NCBI RefSeq assembly: GCF_028736215.1 | Contig: NZ_CP117883.1 | Span: forward strand, 7,440,001-7,504,000 | Direction of reading: 5' to 3' | From: Mucilaginibacter sp. KACC 22773 | GTDB taxonomy: Bacteria; Bacteroidota; Bacteroidia; Sphingobacteriales; Sphingobacteriaceae | DNA length: 64,000 nucleotides | In this document: piece after piece, positions 1-10,600 of the stretch | Numbering within the stretch: position 1 is the first letter of the stretch | How the letters are laid out: the number at the start of each line of letters is the position of its first letter | Notes under the pieces: model-generated | Database searches by the model: none | Told to the model about the DNA's origin: nothing | What the model saw: the letters and a program-made list of their open reading frames with translations, nothing else | Translations under genes and position numbers: made by a program

Positions 1-2180
1 TCGGTACCGAACGGGTAGCTGCCATATACCGCAAAAATCACGATGTTGCCGATACCATCATGAAACAGGTTATCAAAAAACGAAAATATTACCTGGATGA
101 AGCTACTTCATATTCCTGTGCAGTTTATATTAAAGGAGTTCAAAAACTATTGAGCGCCCCAAAATCATTATTATCAAAAGAGGTTATCCGTACGCTCGAT
201 CTCGATTCGATGGGCCGCGGTATTCTTTACCAGCAGGAATCGCTATCCAACTATAACTTTCAATCGCCCGATAAAATCAGGGAAGTTACCATTGCCAACA
301 GAATAGCGGGTATAAACACAGCTTTCAGCTACAATAAGGCATCTGATTTACAGGTAAATTTTTACAAAAATGTATTCAGCATTAATGGCTTAAGCGCCCG
401 TGGCTTTGTATCGCCCCTGGCATCCAATGCGTTAACATTTTACAGGTATAAGTTACTTGGTGTATCTAACGAAAATGGCCGGGTGATAAATAAAATTCAG
501 GTTATTCCGCGCCGCGCCCACGGCCAGTATTTTCAGGGTGATATTTATATAGTAGATGGCGAATGGCGGTTGTATAGTGCCGATTTGTACCTGACAAAAG
601 GCGTAAATAACCTTAACCTGGTAGATACCTTAAAAATTACCCAGCAATATGTAGCTATAACCGATAGTATCTGGATGCCGGCGGCGGTACAATATAATTT
701 TAAAGGGCAGGTGTTTGGTTTTAAGTTTGGCGGTTATTATGAGGCGATATACAACAACTATAAAGTTAACCCCACCTTTCCTGATCACTTTTTTACCGGC
801 GAAGTGCTAAATGTGGATACTGTTGCAAATGCTAAAAATGCCGAATACTGGGCATCTGTGCGACCGGTTCCGTTAACACCAAGGGAAGCGCGGGATTATC
901 AGAAAAAAGATAGCATAGCAGCACATAAGCAAACCAAACAATACCTGGATACGTTGCAACATACCAAAAACCATATTAACTACCCCGGTTATTTGATATT
1001 TGGATATTATGCAAGCAGCCGCAATAATAAAGACTCGCTGTGGGTATATCCGTTTATACAAACATTTTATTACAACACAGTAGAGGGTTTTGGCATAAAC
1101 GCCAAGGTTAGGTATACCAAAAAAATTGACGATTTCCATTCCTTTAGTATAACGCCTGCCCTGCGCTATGGCTTTTCAAACAAAGTTTTTAGCGCCAATA
1201 TTTATTCCGATTATAAAAATGACCCGTTCCATAACGCTAAATTCTTTACCGGCTTTGGCAGCGATGTGCTGGACCTGAATAACGTAGGGACACGATCGCT
1301 GTACTTCAATACATTAAGCACCTTACTGAGCGAGAATAACTATGTAAAATATTATCGCACTCATTACGGATTGTTCGGCTACCAGCGAGAGGTGACCAAT
1401 GGTGTATTACTATCGGGCAGCTTATCATACGCCAGCCGTAGCCAGCTTTACAACACATCGTACTCACATATAAAAGATGTTAAAAACAGGGAGTTTACAT
1501 CAAATAATCCGCTGGCCCCAGCGGGCGCACCAGCCGATGATCATTCTTTTTTATTTCCTGAAAACCAGGCTTTGACCTTTGCGACTTCGGCCACTTTCAC
1601 ATTTGACCAGGAGTATGTAACCAGGCCAACCGGCAAGTTTAACCTGCCATCAAAATATCCTACTTTAACGTTAAACTACCGCAAGGGTATAAATAATTTA
1701 TTAGGCTCCGATGTTAATTATGATTTTACATCCGTTGATGTATCGCAGTATAAGATACGGGTGGGACTAACAGGCTTTTCTTCTTTTAAATTAACTGCAG
1801 GCGGTTTTTTTAATGATAAAACCCTGTACTACATGGATTACAACCACTTTTTAGGTAACCAGGGAACTACCTTCGATCCTACTTATGTAGGCAGTTTTCA
1901 CTTTTTACCTTTTTATACTTACAGTACTAACGGCGCTTTCCTTGAAGCCCACTTCCAGCACAATTTTGCCGGTTCAATCTTCGATAAGATCCCACTGCTC
2001 AGGAAGGCCAAGCTGGAAGAAATTATCGGCGCCAACTACCTTACCACCAAAGCCAATCGCGATTACACAGAATTTTACGTCGGTGTACAACGGCTTATTT
2101 TCAGGGTTGATTATGGCGTATCCTACATGGGCAACAAAAAATACATCCAGGGTTTCAGGATTTTTTATGGGATAAGATAG
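1..2180 (+). CDS. DUF5686-family outer membrane protein (5' partial)
   Basis: The frame is open from base 3 of the window through an internal Met at 60, so the true start lies upstream; about 725 codons are visible. The visible part matches the DUF5686 family of Bacteroidota, in which an N-terminal carboxypeptidase-regulatory-like domain (probably off the left edge) is followed by a long region ending in a predicted outer-membrane beta-barrel. Evidence is the alternating aromatic/hydrophobic strands in the second half (for example FGINAKVRYTKKIDD and FSSFKLTAGGFFND) and a C-terminus ending FRIFYGIR, as expected for a barrel strand. No catalytic motif is seen. The molecular function is not known; related proteins are often described as TonB-independent surface or envelope proteins. 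The stop at 2180 is followed within 8 bp by an inverted intergenic repeat. Confidence 0.8.
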   Translation, partial: GTERVAAIYRKNHDVADTIMKQVIKKRKYYLDEATSYSCAVYIKGVQKLLSAPKSLLSKEVIRTLDLDSMGRGILYQQESLSNYNFQSPDKIREVTIANRIAGINTAFSYNKASDLQVNFYKNVFSINGLSARGFVSPLASNALTFYRYKLLGVSNENGRVINKIQVIPRRAHGQYFQGDIYIVDGEWRLYSADLYLTKGVNNLNLVDTLKITQQYVAITDSIWMPAAVQYNFKGQVFGFKFGGYYEAIYNNYKVNPTFPDHFFTGEVLNVDTVANAKNAEYWASVRPVPLTPREARDYQKKDSIAAHKQTKQYLDTLQHTKNHINYPGYLIFGYYASSRNNKDSLWVYPFIQTFYYNTVEGFGINAKVRYTKKIDDFHSFSITPALRYGFSNKVFSANIYSDYKNDPFHNAKFFTGFGSDVLDLNNVGTRSLYFNTLSTLLSENNYVKYYRTHYGLFGYQREVTNGVLLSGSLSYASRSQLYNTSYSHIKDVKNREFTSNNPLAPAGAPADDHSFLFPENQALTFATSATFTFDQEYVTRPTGKFNLPSKYPTLTLNYRKGINNLLGSDVNYDFTSVDVSQYKIRVGLTGFSSFKLTAGGFFNDKTLYYMDYNHFLGNQGTTFDPTYVGSFHFLPFYTYSTNGAFLEAHFQHNFAGSIFDKIPLLRKAKLEEIIGANYLTTKANRDYTEFYVGVQRLIFRVDYGVSYMGNKKYIQGFRIFYGIR

Positions 2181-2186
2181 TTTTTT

Positions 2187-2331
2187 GAGGTAAAAGGGTA
2201 AAGGCGAAAGGTAAAAGGCCTTGGGAAAAGGAATCAATGTTTATCAACCTTTTATTTTTTTGGTGCGGAATTTATATTTGCTAACCGCGACTAAACCTTT
2301 CGCCTTTACCCTTTTACCTTTCACCTCAAAA
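2187..2331. repeat. Inverted word-repeat pair, 'GGTAAAAGGGTAAAGGCGAA' family (locus C1)
   Basis: The arm at 2189-2212 is exactly complementary over 24 bp to the arm at 2295-2318, with 82 bp between. Flanking bases extend both arms imperfectly to 2187-2219 and 2295-2331. The left arm starts 8 bp after the stop of the upstream gene and the right arm ends just before the trhO promoter element. The same word family occurs again at 60761-60887. Confidence 0.85.
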
Positions 2332-2334
2332 GTC

Positions 2335-2342
2335 TATCTTTG
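2335..2342 (+). promoter_or_regulatory. Bacteroidota -7 element (TATCTTTG) upstream of trhO
   Basis: TATCTTTG matches the TAnnTTTG -7 consensus exactly and lies 39 bp before the trhO start codon. A convincing -33 TTG at the expected spacing is not visible. Confidence 0.5.
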
Positions 2343-2381
2343 CACCTCATTTAACACTGTTTACAGCAGTATCAATGGATT

Positions 2382-3341
2382 ATGGCAATATATAATACAC
2401 TACTGTACTATTGTTATTCAACGATAGCCGATGCGGAGCAATTTGCTGCCGATCATTTAAAATTTTGTAAAAGCTTAGGTTTAACCGGCCGCATTATTGT
2501 AGCCGAAGAAGGGCTTAATGGTACTGTATCCGGCACCGCCGAAGCGTGTAAAACCTATATGGATACGGTACATGCCGATGAGCGCTTTGCCGGTATCGAC
2601 TTTAAGGTTGACGAAGTTACCGAACCCTCATTTGTAAAAATGCACTGCCGCTACAAAGCCGAGATCGTTTACTCGGGCCTGCGCGACCCTAACGTCATCA
2701 ACCCGCAGCAGCAAACGGGCAAGCACCTGGAGCCAAAAGAATTTATGGCGATGAAAGACCGTGATGATGTGGTTGTTTTGGATGTACGGTCAAACTACGA
2801 ACATTCGTTAGGCAAATTCAAAAATGCGGTAACACTTGATATCGAAAACTTCAGGGATTTCCCGGCCATGATTAACGAGCTGGCCAAATACAAAGATAAA
2901 AAGATCCTGACCTATTGCACTGGCGGCATTAAATGCGAAAAAGCATCGGCACTGTTGCTGCATGAAGGCTTCCCCGAAGTTTACCAGCTACATGGGGGTA
3001 TCATTAAATATGGTAAAGAAGCCGGCGGCCAGGATTTTGAGGGCAAATGCTATGTATTTGATAACCGCCTTTCAGTTGATGTAAACAGCGTGAACCCGGT
3101 AGTAATATCAACCTGCCGCAATTGTGGTACAATCACCCCAAAAATGATCAATTGTGCCAACCCCGAGTGCAACGAACATTTTACCCAGTGCGATGAATGT
3201 GGCACCAACCTGGAAGGTTGCTGCAGCGAAGCCTGCCAAAGCCATCCACGCAAAAGGGTTTATGATGGTACTGGCTACTATGTAAAGGTACCGCAACCGG
3301 TAAATACCAATAAAAGGAATAACCTGCAACTGGCGGATTAA
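2382..3341 (+). CDS. trhO: tRNA uridine-34 hydroxylase TrhO (rhodanese family)
   Basis: A 319-residue protein of the TrhO/YceA family, which makes 5-hydroxyuridine at the wobble position of tRNAs. The N-terminal acylphosphatase-like domain (about residues 1-95) carries the family signature GRIIVAEEGLNGTVSG. The rhodanese domain (about 115-215) carries the active-site loop CTGGIKC at 179-185, with Cys179 as the expected catalytic cysteine. The C-terminal tail (about 240-285) is cysteine-rich, with CRNC, CANPEC and CDEC pairs, and looks like a metal-binding finger. The ATG at 2382 is chosen because MAIYNTLLYYCY is the expected family start and a TAnnTTTG element lies just upstream. The gene is monocistronic, ending in a hairpin shared with the convergent neighbour. 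Confidence 0.93.
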   Translation: MAIYNTLLYYCYSTIADAEQFAADHLKFCKSLGLTGRIIVAEEGLNGTVSGTAEACKTYMDTVHADERFAGIDFKVDEVTEPSFVKMHCRYKAEIVYSGLRDPNVINPQQQTGKHLEPKEFMAMKDRDDVVVLDVRSNYEHSLGKFKNAVTLDIENFRDFPAMINELAKYKDKKILTYCTGGIKCEKASALLLHEGFPEVYQLHGGIIKYGKEAGGQDFEGKCYVFDNRLSVDVNSVNPVVISTCRNCGTITPKMINCANPECNEHFTQCDECGTNLEGCCSEACQSHPRKRVYDGTGYYVKVPQPVNTNKRNNLQLAD

Positions 3342-3344
3342 TAA

Positions 3345-3380
3345 CAAAAAAAGCTTACCTCATTGGTAAGCTTTTTTTGT
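3345..3380. terminator. Bidirectional rho-independent terminator
   Basis: AAAAGCTTACC and GGTAAGCTTTT flank a 5-base loop, with an A-run on the left and a T-run on the right. It serves both trhO (+) and the convergent nuclease gene (-). Confidence 0.9.
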
Positions 3381-3398
3381 TTATCATTTAAATCTTTC

Positions 3399-4301
3399 TT
3401 ATTTCTTCAATCCTCTTCTTATTGCCTTAACAAAATCTACAGGTACTTCAGCAATTGCCGAAATCTGTTCATCAGATAACCCTAATTGCACAATAAGGTT
3501 TGTTACAACTTTAGTTTGTTCCTCTTCACGGCCCTTTTCAATACCTTGCTTTTCGGCCCTATCCAATAAAAGTTCTTCTATGCCCATTGTAATGTTTTTT
3601 TGGGTTAAAACAGCCATCTCCTCTTCAAATTTAACAAACATTTCCGGATTTTCAAAACGCAAGTAATACCGTAAAAAGCTCATTACCTTACGTATCTTAT
3701 CTTTAGGCATCTTTTTACCCAACAATGGTTTAGCCAAATCATAGGCTAGGTCAAAAAGCTGTTGGTCGTTAAATAAATTTCGCGATATTGCTAATTTAGC
3801 TGATAATAACGCCATGGCAAAAGGATTATTGCTGGCTTCAAGTACATCATTGTCCTGATCAATAATCTTAAATGTATTGTATTTATAAAACACCCTGGTT
3901 CCTAAAAACTCCCGCTCATAAAATCGCGGATGGAATTTTATCCCTGTATCAGCAAAAATGGCGAAAGCAGTAATGGGCTTATCGTACTGATCAAGGATCC
4001 GGTAATAATACTGAAACATCCGTTTTGCAAAATCATGATCTGTATAACCTTGAACCTCTACATGAATGAGCACCCACTCTTCGGTTCCACCTCTTGTAAA
4101 TAACCTGACCAACTTATCTACATACCGTGGTGCATAATTGCCTCCTTCGGGTGGAAACAGCTGATCAAGTTCCTTATCCAGGTACTGAAAACCCTTTTCA
4201 AAATCAAATAATTCTTCTGCATCAGCATAAAAAAACCGAAGGAAGTCATCAAAAAGGTCTTCCAGGGCGCCCTTCCAAAGTATATCGTCGTTACGTTTCA
4301 T
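3399..4301 (-). CDS. Rpn-family recombination-promoting nuclease / PD-(D/E)XK protein
   Basis: A 300-residue protein matching the Rpn (formerly transposase_31/YhgA-like) nuclease group. The N-terminal half contains the PD-(D/E)XK-like core: a DKLVRLFTRGG strand followed by EEWVLIHVEVQG, whose ExQ replaces the usual ExK as is common in this group. The text MFQYYYRILDQYDKPI and FAIFADTG is typical of the family. The C-terminal third is helical and charged (EKGREEEQTKVV), ending in a short helical domain near DEQISAIAEVPVDFV. Characterized E. coli Rpn proteins cleave DNA and stimulate RecA-independent recombination; that function is transferred by family only. It stands alone with no transposon ends nearby. 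The 185 bp upstream show no recognised signal. Confidence 0.82.
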   Translation of the reverse strand: MKRNDDILWKGALEDLFDDFLRFFYADAEELFDFEKGFQYLDKELDQLFPPEGGNYAPRYVDKLVRLFTRGGTEEWVLIHVEVQGYTDHDFAKRMFQYYYRILDQYDKPITAFAIFADTGIKFHPRFYEREFLGTRVFYKYNTFKIIDQDNDVLEASNNPFAMALLSAKLAISRNLFNDQQLFDLAYDLAKPLLGKKMPKDKIRKVMSFLRYYLRFENPEMFVKFEEEMAVLTQKNITMGIEELLLDRAEKQGIEKGREEEQTKVVTNLIVQLGLSDEQISAIAEVPVDFVKAIRRGLKK

Positions 4302-4486
4302 TTAAATGGATATCCAAAAACTAAAGTAATAACTTTAAAATCATATTTTACTTTTCTTAATCTTCTACCTCTTGCAGTAAAGGTCTCTCCTTAAACCATC
4401 CGCTTCAGCTCATTTTTTATATCCAACCTCAAACCTTAATTTCGTAAAATTGGTTTGCTTTGCAGGCGAATGCCATTTCATAACCC

Positions 4487-7381
4487 ATGCGTAAATCGTT
4501 ACTGATTACTTTCCTGTTGTTTTGTGTTGCTCCCCTACTTGCGCGCGCGGTGGATATCAAAAGCGTAGGTGTGCCTTATGTACAAAATTACACCAAGACG
4601 ATGTACCAGTCTGGCAATCAAAACTGGAGCATTACGCGTGATGAACATGGCATTATGTATTTTGGCAATGCCCAGGGTTTACTTGCCTTTGATGGTAAAT
4701 ACTGGCAGCAACATCATATGCCCAACGGCTTAATCGTTCGTTCGGTATCGGCCGATGGCAAAGGCAAAATTTATGTTGGGGCTTATGGCGAATTTGGTTA
4801 CTGGGCCGATGATAACAAGGGAATTTTAAAATACAACTCGCTGGTAAACCTGGTCCCGGCAAAGTATAAACCCATAAATGAAGAAATCTGGAAGATCTAT
4901 ATTGATGGCGGGCGCATTATTTTCCAGTCGTTTGGGTCAATATACATTTATTCCAAAGGAAAAATCAACGTCATAAAAACACCCAGCCCTTACCTGTTTA
5001 TGTTTAAGGCTGCTAATCGTTTTTTTATCGAACAGGTTTCGGTTGGACTGTTTGAGCTTAAGGATAACAAGCTGGTTTTTGTACCCGGCAGCAATATATT
5101 GGGACCAAGCGGCGTGTTATCAATGTTGCCGTTCCAAAAAAACAAATTCATCATTGGCACTGCCCAAAATGGTTTGTTCATTTACGACGGGCAAACCATA
5201 AAACCCTGGGCAAACCAGGCCAACGATTTTTTAAAAACATACCAGCTTAATAACGGCGCGCTCATAGCCGGTAAATATGTAGCCTACGGTACCATATTAA
5301 ATGGTGTAGTGGTTATTGATACCGCAGGCAACCTTATTCAGCATATTAACAAGGCAAGTGGCTTGCAAAACAATACCGTTTTAAGTTTATATACCGACAG
5401 CGAACAAAACCTTTGGGCGGGTCTCGACAACGGCATCGATCGCATCGAGGTTAACTCGCCATTATACTTTTACTTTGATAAAACAGGCAAATTTGGCACC
5501 GTTTACTCCAGTATCATTTTTGATAATAAAATTTACCTGGGTACAAACCAGGGGCTTTTTTACAGTGATTGGGTTCCCGAAAACAACAACAAGCTTTTCC
5601 AGTCGTTTGATTTTAAACTTATCCCCGGCTCGCAAGGCCAGGTTTGGGAACTTACACTGCAGGATGGGCGCCTGCTTTGCGGCCATAACGATGGCACCTA
5701 CCAGGTAAACGGCAGTACCATAACCAAAATATCCACTATAACCGGCGGCTGGACAACCAAAAAATTTGGCGCTGATAAACTCATCCAGGGAAACTATACA
5801 GGCCTGGCAATTTTGAGAAAAGATGTATTGGGCAACTGGATATTTGACCATAAAGTAGAAGGTTTTGGCGAACCATCGCGGTATGTTGAACAGGATAGCA
5901 AAGGACAAATTTGGGTAAGCCATGCTTACAAAGGCATTTATAAACTAACCTTAAGCGCCGACCTGAAAAAGGTAACTTCAAAGGTATATTACGATAGCCG
6001 GTATGGCCTGCCCGGCAGCTACAATGTAAATGTGTTTGACCTTGATAACCGGGTTGTGTTTACTTCCGATTCGGGCTTTTATGTTTATGATGATATTACC
6101 GACCGTTTTTTTAAATACACGCAACTTAATAAAAAGCTGGGCACATTTGCCACCTCAAGCAAAATCATCAAAGCCATAGGCAAAAAATACTGGTTTATAA
6201 ATCAGGGCCGTGTAGCCCTGGCCGACTTTTCGGTGCCGGGCAAGCTGAGTATTGATACCAACCGTTTCAGCATTCTTAACGGGCAAATGGTGCAGCACTA
6301 TGAAACTATTAACCGTATTAATGCATCAACTTACCTTATTAGTATTGATGATGGTTTCGTGATTCTTAATGATGAGGATGCTTTACTCCCCAATAAAATC
6401 AGCATTCCGCAGGTACTCATACGGCAGGTTGAGAATATTACCGACAAGGTTTATGTAATAAGCGAAGATGGCAGCGGCCTTAACGACATAGAAATACCGT
6501 ATGCGCAAAACAACATTCGCATTTCCTACTCACTACCGTATTATAAACAGGCTAAAATAAAATTTCAATATTACCTGGAAGGCTATTCGCGCCAATGGAG
6601 CGACTGGACACAACAGAGCCAAAAAGAGTTTACCAACCTTGATCAGGGCACCTACCATTTTAAGGTACGCGCTAAAATAAACGATCAAAACGTATCTTCA
6701 ATCACCTCATTAACCTTCATTATTTTGCCGCCGTGGTATGCCGGCAAACCTGCCATGCTGTTTTATGCTTTGTTGCTGTTATTGTTTTATTATCTGGTGA
6801 GGTACTATTACCGCCTGAAATTAAAACGCCACCAGTTGCACATTCACGAAAAGTTGCAGCGCGAAAAGGAAGAGTTTTTAAAACAAGAGGCCGTTGCGAA
6901 CGAGCAGCATATCATCAGCATAAAAAATGAACAGCTACAGGCAGATCTGGCAAGCAAAAGCCGGGAGTTGGCCAATTCGGCCATGAACCTGGTTTACAAA
7001 AACGAATTGCTGCAAAAAATCAGCGAAGAAATACTACACCTTAAAGATGGCTCTGGCAAAAAACTGGCCGACGACCAGCTGCGGCGCATTCAAAAGGTTA
7101 TCGACGAAGGCATGAATGACGAGCGCGACTGGAACATTTTTGAAAAAAGTTTTAACGAAGCCCACGAAAACTTTTTCAAAAAACTAAAATCAGACCACCC
7201 CGACCTGGTGCCAAACGACCTTAAACTTTGCGCCTACCTGCGCATGAATATGAGTAGTAAGGAAATGGCTTCCCTTTTAAACATCTCGCTGCGTGGCGTC
7301 GAAATAAGGCGCTACCGCCTGCGTAAAAAGCTCAACCTGGAGCACGATAAAAACCTGGTGGAGTTTCTCATCGAGCTATAA
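4487..7381 (+). CDS. Membrane-tethered triple-Y sensor with LuxR-type HTH (PUL regulator)
   Basis: A 964-residue protein with a signal peptide (MRKSLLITFLLFCVAPLLARA), then a long periplasmic two-component-propeller region of Reg_prop-type repeats (about 40-640; IYVGAYGEFGYWADDNKG, NLWAGLDNGIDRIE). A Y_Y_Y domain follows (about 660-750; FQYYLEGYSRQWSDWTQ), then one transmembrane helix (about 760-780), a charged coiled coil (about 790-860), and a C-terminal LuxR/GerE-like helix-turn-helix (about 900-960; SSKEMASLLNISLRGVEIRR). There is no histidine kinase, ATPase or receiver domain, so the sensor and DNA-binding modules are joined directly across the inner membrane. It lies 259 bp upstream of susC on the same strand and is the likely regulator of the glucan locus, probably binding an oligosaccharide in the periplasm. 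Confidence 0.88.
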   Translation: MRKSLLITFLLFCVAPLLARAVDIKSVGVPYVQNYTKTMYQSGNQNWSITRDEHGIMYFGNAQGLLAFDGKYWQQHHMPNGLIVRSVSADGKGKIYVGAYGEFGYWADDNKGILKYNSLVNLVPAKYKPINEEIWKIYIDGGRIIFQSFGSIYIYSKGKINVIKTPSPYLFMFKAANRFFIEQVSVGLFELKDNKLVFVPGSNILGPSGVLSMLPFQKNKFIIGTAQNGLFIYDGQTIKPWANQANDFLKTYQLNNGALIAGKYVAYGTILNGVVVIDTAGNLIQHINKASGLQNNTVLSLYTDSEQNLWAGLDNGIDRIEVNSPLYFYFDKTGKFGTVYSSIIFDNKIYLGTNQGLFYSDWVPENNNKLFQSFDFKLIPGSQGQVWELTLQDGRLLCGHNDGTYQVNGSTITKISTITGGWTTKKFGADKLIQGNYTGLAILRKDVLGNWIFDHKVEGFGEPSRYVEQDSKGQIWVSHAYKGIYKLTLSADLKKVTSKVYYDSRYGLPGSYNVNVFDLDNRVVFTSDSGFYVYDDITDRFFKYTQLNKKLGTFATSSKIIKAIGKKYWFINQGRVALADFSVPGKLSIDTNRFSILNGQMVQHYETINRINASTYLISIDDGFVILNDEDALLPNKISIPQVLIRQVENITDKVYVISEDGSGLNDIEIPYAQNNIRISYSLPYYKQAKIKFQYYLEGYSRQWSDWTQQSQKEFTNLDQGTYHFKVRAKINDQNVSSITSLTFIILPPWYAGKPAMLFYALLLLLFYYLVRYYYRLKLKRHQLHIHEKLQREKEEFLKQEAVANEQHIISIKNEQLQADLASKSRELANSAMNLVYKNELLQKISEEILHLKDGSGKKLADDQLRRIQKVIDEGMNDERDWNIFEKSFNEAHENFFKKLKSDHPDLVPNDLKLCAYLRMNMSSKEMASLLNISLRGVEIRRYRLRKKLNLEHDKNLVEFLIEL

Positions 7382-7430
7382 TACTACATCATTACCTCTC
7401 ATAACCATTTATAAAACCGATTTACCACAC

Positions 7431-7469
7431 ACCCCGGTTGTAGTATGTACGCTATACGAAACCCCGGTT
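7431..7469 (+). promoter_or_regulatory. Candidate operator: two ACCCCGGTT direct repeats
   Basis: ACCCCGGTT occurs at 7431-7439 and 7461-7469, 30 bp apart (about three helical turns), in the regulator-susC gap and upstream of the candidate susC promoter. A plausible binding site for the adjacent HTH regulator; no binding data. Confidence 0.35.
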
Positions 7470-7559
7470 TAATAGCCTGATTATCAAATAAATAAAATAA
7501 CACCACACAAACTTTGTGAAAGTATGTTAAGGTTGATGTATTAATGTTGAGTTAATTTT

Positions 7560-7591
7560 TTTGACTAACTGGCATTATCTATACAGCTTTG
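7560..7591 (+). promoter_or_regulatory. Candidate susC promoter
   Basis: TTTG at 7560-7563, a 20-bp spacer, then CAGCTTTG at 7584-7591. Spacing fits the Bacteroidota sigma-ABfr layout, but the -7 half matches only in its TTTG. It would give a 5' UTR of about 45 bases. Confidence 0.4.
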
Positions 7592-7640
7592 TAAACTAAT
7601 AAACCAATTATTTCTAATCCGTTTTTATTTATTAACCACT

Positions 7641-10600
7641 ATGAAAAGAATTTTTACTATTTCAGGGTTGATGCTATTGTTTCTTTTTTCCATAGACGCC
7701 GCGTTTGCACAAAACGTTACAGTTAAAGGAAAAGTTACCGATGCTACCACCGGCGAAAGCCTGATAGGTGTATCGGTGCAGGTAAAGGGAACAACCACAG
7801 GCACCCAGACAGATGTTAATGGTACATTTACCATTAACGCTACCGGTACAGCAACTTTAACATTTGCTTATATAGGTTACGCCCCCCAGGCTGTATTGGT
7901 AGGCAGCCAAACCACTATCAACGTAGCGTTAAAGGCCCAGGCTAATGAGTTGGCCCAGGTAGTTGTAGTGGGTTATGGTACTCAGCGCAAGCTTGATGTT
8001 ACCGGGTCGGTAGCAACCGTTAAAGGTGCAGAGATATCTAAACAGGCATCAACCAACGCGCTTAGCGGCTTACAAGGTAAGGTAGCAGGCGTACAGGTTA
8101 CCAATGGCGGCTCGCCTGGCGCTTCGCCATCTATCACCATTCGTGGTTTGGGTACAGTGTATGGAAATGTTAGCCCGCTATATGTTGTTGATGGCGTTTG
8201 GTACAGCGATATCAGCTTTTTAAATCCGCAGGATATAGAAAGCGTAAGTATCCTTAAAGATGCATCAAGTACAGCCATTTACGGTATCCGTGCTGCAAAC
8301 GGCGTTATTTTAATTGGCACTAAAAGAGGCGTAAAAGGCAAGCCGGTTATTAACTATAATGGTTATGCTGGCTGGCAATCTGTTACCAACCAGGTAAAAA
8401 TGGCCAATGCTACCGAGTATGCCACCGCAATCAATGAACTTTATACTTCTAATAACCAATCGCCATTAATATTCAGCAACCCTTCAAGCTACGGAAAAGG
8501 GACAGATTGGTACGGACTGGTATTGCGCGATGCCTTTGTAACAAGCCACCAGGTTTCATTAAGCGGCGGTACAGATAAATATACCTACAACTATTCATTC
8601 GGTTATCTGGATCAGGATGGTATTGCAAAAACTAACAACTACCAGCGCTTTAATGTAAAACTCTCAAACGATTTTAAGCCGACTAAAGCTTTAAAATTTG
8701 GTTATACAGCAAACGGCCTGTTAGGCAAATCAAAAGACGTTAACGGCAGCATTTTCCACCAGTTATTTGGCGCAGCGCCAACTTTGCCGGTGCGATACGC
8801 TGATGGTAACTACGGAGATCCTAATGATTACCACACTGGCGATGGCAACAATTATAACCCTCAAGCCACCCTTGACTTTACCAATCAAAGGTCAAAAAAC
8901 CTGCGCTTCACATACAATGGCTACGGTGAGGTTAATTTTCTGAAAAACTTTAAATTCAGAACAAGCTTTGGTGGAGATATTGGTCAGGCCGAATCAAGGG
9001 GATATACCCCAATTTACCAGGCTACTCTTGCGCAAAAAAGCCTGGTATCAAACCTCGACGTAAACCATACTGAAACCCGCAACTGGATTTGGGAAAATAC
9101 GTTAACCTACGATGTTAAAATAAAAGATCATAAAATTACAGCTCTGTTGGGTTACAGCGCGCAAAACAACCGCGATAAACAGCTGGATGCCCACGCGCAG
9201 GGCGTACCTTATGCCAGCAGCGGTAACCAACACAACTCGTTCCCCGATACTGCAAAGGTTACTTACTATGCAACTCCGGGGTCACAGGTGCACACAAGGG
9301 CCTTATCGCAATTTGCAAGAGCTAATTACTCGTTTAAAGACAAATACCTGTTAAATGCTTCAATCCGTAGGGATGGTGCTTCGCAGTTTTATGGCGACCA
9401 TACTTTTGGCTACTTCCCATCGGTAGGCGCAGGATGGGTAATTACCAACGAAGGCTTTATGAAAGATCAGAAGTTGTTTAGCAATCTGAAACTTCGCGGA
9501 AGCTGGGGTAAAGTTGGTAACTCAGTTGTACCCATTAACCCATCTATCCAGGTTGTATCTTCAGATCCCTACCTTACCGCCATTTTCGGTAATCCGCAAA
9601 CAGCATATCCGGGGGCAAGCATTAACAGCCTTGTACCACCAACCATTGTTTGGGAAAAAGCCGTTGCTACCGACTTTGGTTTAGAAGGTGGTTTTTTAGA
9701 TAATAGATTAACATTTGAAGCCGATTATTACAATCGCGAAACCCAGGACGCCATATTTGCTATACCGATTGCAGGTTCATTGGGTACCAATAACAGCAGT
9801 TTGATTGGTAACCAGGCCAGTATCCGCAACCGTGGTACGGAGTTTTTAATAAGCTGGAAAGATCAGGCTACAAAAGATTTCTCATATAGCATCAGCGCAA
9901 ACCTTGGTATCAATAATAACAAAGTGCTAAGTGTACTAAGCGGTGCCAACCCAATTTATGATGGTGGCGCAGGCATTGCCAATGGCGCTTTGGCAACCCG
10001 TACCGTGGTAGGCGAGCCTATTGGCGAGTTTTACGGGTACAAAGTGACCGGAATTTTCCAGACACCTGCCGAAGTAGCTGCATCAAAACAAACCAGTGCC
10101 CAACCAGGCGACTTTATTTACCAGGATACCAATAAAGACGGTATACTTGACAGCCGCGACCGCGTAGTGTTAGGAAGCCCGCTGCCTAAATACAACTACG
10201 GCATTAACACCTCATTTACCTACAAAAGTTTCGACCTGGCTTTAGATTTCCAGGGCGTAGCCGATGTCAGTGTTTACAATGCCAACATTGCTTACCGATT
10301 TGGTAACGAAAACTTCACCAAAGACTTTTATGACCATCGCTGGCATGGGGCAGGTACCTCAAATACCTATCCATCGGTAAACGTGGGCTCAACCGCCAAT
10401 GCCGCGCCAAACTCTTTTTATGTTGAAAGCGGTGCCTATTTTAGGATGCGTAACGCGCAGCTGGGCTATACCCTGCCATCTATATTGTCAAAAAAATGGG
10501 GGCTCTCCAAAATACGGTTGTATGCCAATGCGCAAAACGCGCTCAACTTTTTCGGCTATAAAGGCTTTACGCCCGAGGTTGGCGGCAGCGTAGGCAGTAT

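Noticed and set aside
2221..2427. A 68-codon frame overlapping the trhO start
   Set aside because: It spans the inverted repeat and trhO promoter; translated text is repeat derived.
3399..4301. Rpn nuclease as part of a transposon
   Set aside because: No terminal inverted repeats or target duplication were found around it; the family name 'transposase_31' is historical.
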